A stretch of DNA of 64,000 nt, taken from assembly GCA_041688015.1 (NCBI GenBank), contig JBDNIY010000004.1, positions 62,001-126,000 of the forward strand, written 5' to 3'. The position numbers and the translations under genes were made by a program. Under the pieces are notes generated by a model. The model did no database searches. It saw only the letters and a list, made by a program, of their open reading frames with translations, and was not told the DNA's origin. The first letter of the stretch is position 1. Every line of letters begins with the position of its first letter. This DNA comes from Parvibaculum sp041688015. GTDB taxonomy: Bacteria; Pseudomonadota; Alphaproteobacteria; Parvibaculales; Parvibaculaceae. Of this stretch, positions 60,337 to 64,000 are shown piece after piece.

Positions 60337-60360
60337 TACATACATTTATGAATGTATGTA
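60337..60360. promoter_or_regulatory. Inverted repeat, TetR operator candidate
   Basis: Arms TACATACATT and AATGTATGTA around TATG. It lies 13 bp before the FAD oxidoreductase start and 24 bp before the tetR ATG. The core ACATTTATGAATGT (60342-60355) matches 13 of 14 bases of the 3354-3371 palindrome core. Confidence 0.65.
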
Positions 60361-60384
60361 TAGTAAGCATTAAGGAAAGCGAAA

Positions 60385-61014
60385 ATGAAAGCAAGCGTGA
60401 ATTCATCGGTCAAAGCCGCAGACAAGAGCCGAACTCAGGCCGACCGCTCGCGTGCTATGCGCGAAAGATTGATCGAGGCGGCGCTCGCGTCATTGATCGA
60501 CAATGGCTATGCGCGTACGACGGCCGTTGATGTTTGCAAGCGCGCCGAGGTGACGCGTGGCGCGCTGTTTCATCATTTTTCGAGCCTGTCTGAGCTCTTG
60601 GCCATAACGCTCAGTGACACCTATGAGCGTATTTTTCTTACCCATAGAGACCCATTGGATAGGAAAACGCTTGAGCAATGGATTGATGGTGTTTGGGACA
60701 AAGTCCGCCGTCCAGAATTTAAGGCTGTGCTCGAAATCTGGTTGGCTTCGCGCAACGACCCAGACAATACGGTCGAGGTGAGCGAAGCAATTCAGACTTA
60801 TAAGGCGATCTTCTCACCGGAAAAAAACGAAAACCTAGACAAATTGCTGGCAGAAGACAAAGAGGCCTATGCCTTTTACAGGCTCGCTGTAGAGGCGATG
60901 TTCGGCCTCGCGCTTGGGCGCGCGACGACCCCCGGTCATGAACCGCTTGATCACGAAGTTGACGTCATCAAGATGCTGAAAAAATTTGCCCGCCAAATGC
61001 AGGCCGAGAAATGA
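60385..61014 (+). CDS. TetR-family regulator
   Basis: A 209-residue regulator. The HTH lies at about residues 26-70: RLIEAALASLIDNGY, then AVDVCKRAEVTRGALFHHF. C-terminal ligand domain without a known signature. Shine-Dalgarno AAGGAAAG precedes the ATG. It is divergent from the FAD oxidoreductase, with a 24-bp inverted repeat in the 61-bp gap, so it probably represses both genes. The HTH differs from that of the regulator at 3417, although their putative operators are similar. Confidence 0.87.
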   Translation: MKASVNSSVKAADKSRTQADRSRAMRERLIEAALASLIDNGYARTTAVDVCKRAEVTRGALFHHFSSLSELLAITLSDTYERIFLTHRDPLDRKTLEQWIDGVWDKVRRPEFKAVLEIWLASRNDPDNTVEVSEAIQTYKAIFSPEKNENLDKLLAEDKEAYAFYRLAVEAMFGLALGRATTPGHEPLDHEVDVIKMLKKFARQMQAEK

Positions 61015-61043
61015 GCTCTCCAAAGCAGCATTCTCGCCTCTCT

Positions 61044-61114
61044 TTTTAAGAGTGGTTCTTAATTCTGGGCTGTTTTTCGGGCCGTTGGACAGTTCAAGGG
61101 CCTGATTAGAGTGG
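61044..61114. repeat. Imperfect direct repeat, copy B
   Basis: TTTTTAAGAGTGGTTC, then CTGGGCTGTTTTTCGG, then AGTTCAAGGGCCTGA. Related to copy A at 58395-58463 in the same orientation, with roughly two thirds of positions alike by eye. Confidence 0.55.
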
Positions 61115-61479
61115 AAATATTGTGGCAAAACGTCGCAAAATTGTGTTGAGGATATGGCGAGTGTGCTTGGCCTGTCTATACTTCGTGGCGTGAGTCGACA
61201 TTTGTCGATGCGCTGGGAGCATTAATTGCGAAAATCTGCCGCTATGAGAGTCTTGCGGTAGGCATCGGTTTATGTTTTCTGACGCCAAGAATGATTGCGG
61301 ACGCGCCATGTGGTGCGATCGCCATTGAATTGAAGTGTAGGCAGGACGCAAGATCAGGCGGAAGCCGTCGATATGAACATGATGATTGGCGTAATGGATT
61401 TACGTAGTGATCATTGTGAGCGTATGAGATGGGATGATGTCTTTGAGGCGGCGGACAGCATTGGGAGCTGGGAACTAGT
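61115..61479. other. Intergenic region upstream of coxB, no gene seen
   Basis: About 365 bases. No convincing ORF, tRNA or palindrome was seen. It presumably holds the cox promoter; I cannot point to a clear -35/-10. Confidence 0.5.
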
Positions 61480-62358
61480 ATGCGGTTTCTGAACGGAATT
61501 GGGCGCGTGGTCGTATTGGGCGCAATTGCGCTGGCGGCAGGGTTTATTTTGACCTCGACGGGGGCTCATGCCGACATCGGTATGGCAGTGCCGGGTCAAA
61601 TGGGTTTTCAGCGAGCTGCCACCCCTGTGATGGAAGACATCGAGAGTTTTCATAACTTCCTGATGGTCATCATCACCCTCATCGTCCTTCTTGTGATGGC
61701 CTTGATTGCCATTGCGGCAATACGGTTTAACCGGAAGGCAAATCCGGTTCCTACCAAGACCTCGCACAACACGGTGATTGAGGTTCTCTGGACGGTGCTG
61801 CCGGTGATGATCTTGATGGTCATCGCCATTCCGTCTTTCCGTCTCCTTTACAAACAGTTGGTCATTCCCCCGGCCGCGCTCACGATCAAAGCGACAGGCA
61901 GCCAGTGGTACTGGAGTTATGAATATCCCGACAATGGCGACATCTCCTTTGATTCCAACCTCGTTCCCGAAGATGAGTTGAAGCCTGGCCAGCCGCGCCT
62001 TCTCACCACCGATGAAGTGGTCGTCGTTCCCGTCAATGAGGTTGTTCGTGTCATCGTCACCGGTGCCGACGTCATCCACTCTTGGGCGGTTCCCGCTTTT
62101 GGCGTGAAGATTGACGCGATCCCCGGCCGCCTGAACGAAACATGGTTCCAGGCCGAGCGGACGGGCACTTACTACGGCCAGTGCTCGGAGCTTTGCGGGC
62201 AGGGTCATGCCTTCATGCCGATCGAAGTTAAGGTCGTCAGCAAAGAAGATTTTGCGGCTTGGGTCGCACAGAAGAAGGCGAGCGCCTCGCTTGAGACGCC
62301 AGCGCCAAGCCTCATGTTGGCGCAGGCCAGCGGCACAATTTCCGGCGCTGCACACTGA
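61480..62358 (+). CDS. coxB: Cytochrome c oxidase subunit II
   Basis: A 292-residue aa3-type oxidase subunit. An N-terminal signal helix is followed by two membrane helices (residues 47-120). The periplasmic cupredoxin domain shows SQWYWSYEYPD and the CuA site CSELCGQGHAFM, with the two Cys, the His and the Met ligands, and an upstream HSWAVPAFG for the first His. The sequence accepts electrons from cytochrome c and passes them to subunit I. It begins the cox operon; coxA follows 72 bp later. Confidence 0.97.
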   Translation: MRFLNGIGRVVVLGAIALAAGFILTSTGAHADIGMAVPGQMGFQRAATPVMEDIESFHNFLMVIITLIVLLVMALIAIAAIRFNRKANPVPTKTSHNTVIEVLWTVLPVMILMVIAIPSFRLLYKQLVIPPAALTIKATGSQWYWSYEYPDNGDISFDSNLVPEDELKPGQPRLLTTDEVVVVPVNEVVRVIVTGADVIHSWAVPAFGVKIDAIPGRLNETWFQAERTGTYYGQCSELCGQGHAFMPIEVKVVSKEDFAAWVAQKKASASLETPAPSLMLAQASGTISGAAH

Positions 62359-62430
62359 TCGCGCAGGCGCCCCTAGCATAGTTTAAAGAGCAACACGTTC
62401 TAGAGTTCAAAGAGCGAAGGATTGAGACCA

Positions 62431-64000
62431 ATGGCAGGCACAGCTGCGGCACATTCCGAACATCATGAGGATCACCCCACAGGTTGGCGGCGTTATCTTT
62501 ATTCCACCAATCATAAGGACATCGGCACGATGTACCTGTTCTTCGCGATTTTCGCGGGGATCATCGGTGGCGGCCTTTCAGTGGCGATCCGTATGGAGCT
62601 GCAAAACCCCGGCACGCAGTTCTTCTTCAATCACGACATGTACAATATGTTTGTGACGGCCCATGGGCTCATCATGATTTTCTTCGTGATCATGCCTGCC
62701 ATGATCGGCGGCTTCGGCAACTGGTTTGTGCCGCTGATGATCGGTGCGCCGGATATGGCCTTCCCGCGTCTGAACAACATTTCGTTCTGGCTGCTGGTTC
62801 CCGCCTTCGGTCTGCTTATTATCTCGATGTTCGTGCCCGGTACGCCCGGTGGCCACGGATCCTCAGGTGGCTGGACAATGTATCCGCCGCTCTCGACCTC
62901 CGGCTCACCCGGACCGGCCATGGATTACGCGATCCTCGCAATCCATCTGGCCGGCGCATCGTCGATCCTTGGTGCCATCAACTTCATCACCACCATTTTC
63001 AACATGCGCGCGCCTGGCATGACGCTGCACAAGATGCCGCTGTTTGTCTGGGCGATGTTGGTCACTGTGTTCATGCTGCTGCTCTCGCTGCCGGTTCTGG
63101 CGGGCGCCATCACAATGCTTCTGACAGACCGCAACTTCGGCACGACCTTCTTTGCGCCTGAAGGCGGTGGCGATCCGATCTTGTACCAGCATCTGTTCTG
63201 GTTCTTTGGTCACCCAGAAGTTTACATCATGATCATTCCTGGCTTCGGCATGATCAGCCAAGTCATCTCGACCTTTTCGCGCAAACCCGTGTTCGGCTAT
63301 CTCGGCATGGCCTATGCGATGGTCGCCATTGGCGTCGTTGGTTTCGTCGTCTGGGCGCATCACATGTACACGGTCGGCCTCTCGGTCAACACGCAAGCCT
63401 ATTTCGTGGCGGCCACCATGGTCATCGCGGTGCCGACAGGCGTGAAGATCTTCTCTTGGATCGCCACCATGTGGGGCGGCTCCATTGAATTTAAGACGCC
63501 CATGCTCTTTGCCATCGGCTTCATCTTCCTGTTCACCATCGGTGGTGTGACGGGTGTGGTGCTGGCCAATGCTGGCGTGGACCGTTCGCTGCAAGACACC
63601 TATTACGTCGTGGCGCATTTCCACTATGTGCTCTCGCTCGGTGCCGTCTTTGCCATCTTCTCGGGCTGGTACTATTGGTTCCCCAAGATGTTCGGTTACA
63701 TGTATTCCGAATTCCTCGGCAAGCTGCATTTCTGGATTACGTTTGTCGGTGTGAACATCGTCTTCTTCCCGATGCATTTCTTGGGTCTTGCGGGCATGCC
63801 GCGCCGCTATGCCGATTACCCGGACGCCTATCACCTGTGGAATTATGTGGCCTCGGTCGGCTCCTATATTTCGGCGGTTGGTTTGCTCGTCTTCCTCGTC
63901 GGCATGGTCTATGCCTTTGTCCGTAAGGAAAAGGCGGCTGACAATCCGTGGGGCGAGGGCGCAACGACGCTGGAATGGACGCTGTCTTCACCGCCGCCGT
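62431..64000 (+). CDS. coxA: Cytochrome c oxidase subunit I, partial
   Basis: The frame runs from the ATG at 62431 to the right edge, giving 523 residues; the stop lies outside. Heme-copper motifs are clear: HGLIMIFF (a heme a ligand), WFFGHPEVYIMIIPGFG with the E and the Tyr that cross-links to a CuB histidine, VVWAHHMY (CuB histidines), the K-channel GVKIFSW and the terminal VVAHFHYVLS (hemes a3 and a). This is a type A1 enzyme: the HPE glutamate is present. A short N-terminal His-rich stretch (HSEHHEDH) precedes helix 1. Confidence 0.98.
   Translation, partial: MAGTAAAHSEHHEDHPTGWRRYLYSTNHKDIGTMYLFFAIFAGIIGGGLSVAIRMELQNPGTQFFFNHDMYNMFVTAHGLIMIFFVIMPAMIGGFGNWFVPLMIGAPDMAFPRLNNISFWLLVPAFGLLIISMFVPGTPGGHGSSGGWTMYPPLSTSGSPGPAMDYAILAIHLAGASSILGAINFITTIFNMRAPGMTLHKMPLFVWAMLVTVFMLLLSLPVLAGAITMLLTDRNFGTTFFAPEGGGDPILYQHLFWFFGHPEVYIMIIPGFGMISQVISTFSRKPVFGYLGMAYAMVAIGVVGFVVWAHHMYTVGLSVNTQAYFVAATMVIAVPTGVKIFSWIATMWGGSIEFKTPMLFAIGFIFLFTIGGVTGVVLANAGVDRSLQDTYYVVAHFHYVLSLGAVFAIFSGWYYWFPKMFGYMYSEFLGKLHFWITFVGVNIVFFPMHFLGLAGMPRRYADYPDAYHLWNYVASVGSYISAVGLLVFLVGMVYAFVRKEKAADNPWGEGATTLEWTLSSPPP

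Noticed and set aside
61106..61351. An 81-codon open frame on the minus strand upstream of coxB
   Set aside because: No ribosome site, no family and odd composition; treated as intergenic.
62905..63834. A 309-codon His- and Asp-rich open frame opposite coxA
   Set aside because: Mirror of conserved coxA codons; the composition is an artefact of reading the reverse strand of a membrane protein gene.
1..64000. CRISPR array, tRNA or rRNA genes
   Set aside because: No regularly spaced direct repeats and no cloverleaf-like sequence was noticed by eye. A tRNAscan or covariance search would be needed to exclude a tRNA fully.

Overview
The window is a piece of an alphaproteobacterial chromosome, most likely from the order Hyphomicrobiales (Rhizobiales) or a close relative. 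It is moderately GC-rich and gene-dense. It carries several small families that I know mainly from alphaproteobacteria: DUF2093, DUF4170, DUF6101, DUF6868, the TIGR01459 HAD hydrolase and the BTLCP transglutaminase-like protease. The groESL operon has a CIRCE operator. No rRNA, tRNA, CRISPR array, phage gene or intact transposase was seen.

Layout. 1-5.6 kb: a LysR regulator cut by the left edge, divergent from a TauE/SafE exporter; a decayed SDR fragment; a flavin monooxygenase divergent from a TetR regulator; glyA behind a ZTP riboswitch. 5.8-10.4 kb: DUF6868, groESL, a TetR regulator and a DSD1-type PLP enzyme. 10.4-11.3 kb: an AT-rich patch with repeats and one orphan ORF. 11.4-17 kb: pfk, a GNAT protein, an ACAD10/11-type kinase, purD and xseA. 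17-18.2 kb: DUF2093 and an M23 peptidase. 18.2-27.3 kb: a long leftward run, pmbA-cysQ-DUF4170-tspO-msbA-DUF374-waaA-lpxK-lpxL, for lipid A/Kdo assembly and export. 27.4-31.7 kb: MAPEG, a cytochrome b561/YceI/YceI trio, terC behind a probable Mn riboswitch, and a BTLCP protein. 31.8-41.3 kb: ubiD, DUF6101, DUF1993, enoyl-CoA hydratase, a HAD-MaoC-ribF-methyltransferase operon, rsmD, a pseudouridine synthase and tadA. 41.5-49 kb: an ACAD10/11-type dehydrogenase, a GST, a multi-PAS histidine kinase, a second ACAD10/11-type kinase, and a fatty acid desaturase with its own TetR. 49.3-58.4 kb: an MFS exporter, ubiA, Nudix, rsmE, gshA, a CDF-like transporter, a mosaic of gene fragments ending in a copy of the gshA 3' end, and tldD. 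58.4-61.1 kb: an FAD oxidoreductase and TetR cassette bracketed by related intergenic repeats. 61.5-64 kb: coxB and coxA (cut by the right edge).

How the parts fit. Many genes serve central metabolism and the envelope. glyA and purD belong to one-carbon and purine metabolism. The lipid A block is one transcription unit with several stop/start overlaps. ribF sits with a methyltransferase that resembles ETF-beta lysine methylases. The ACAD10/11-like dehydrogenase and two ACAD10/11-like kinases suggest breakdown of hydroxylated acyl chains. TldD and its partner PmbA/TldE are both present, about 30 kb apart.

Most striking observations: (1) a chimeric ORF in which fragments of a VOC protein and a P-loop kinase run into a 124-bp near-identical copy of the gshA 3' end; (2) two regulatory RNAs, ZTP-glyA and a probable yybP-ykoY-terC; (3) two TetR operators 57 kb apart that share a 14-bp core; (4) a b561-type cytochrome that seems to lack one heme ligand. 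I did not find a clear, wholly new multi-gene system; most of the window is ordinary core genome.
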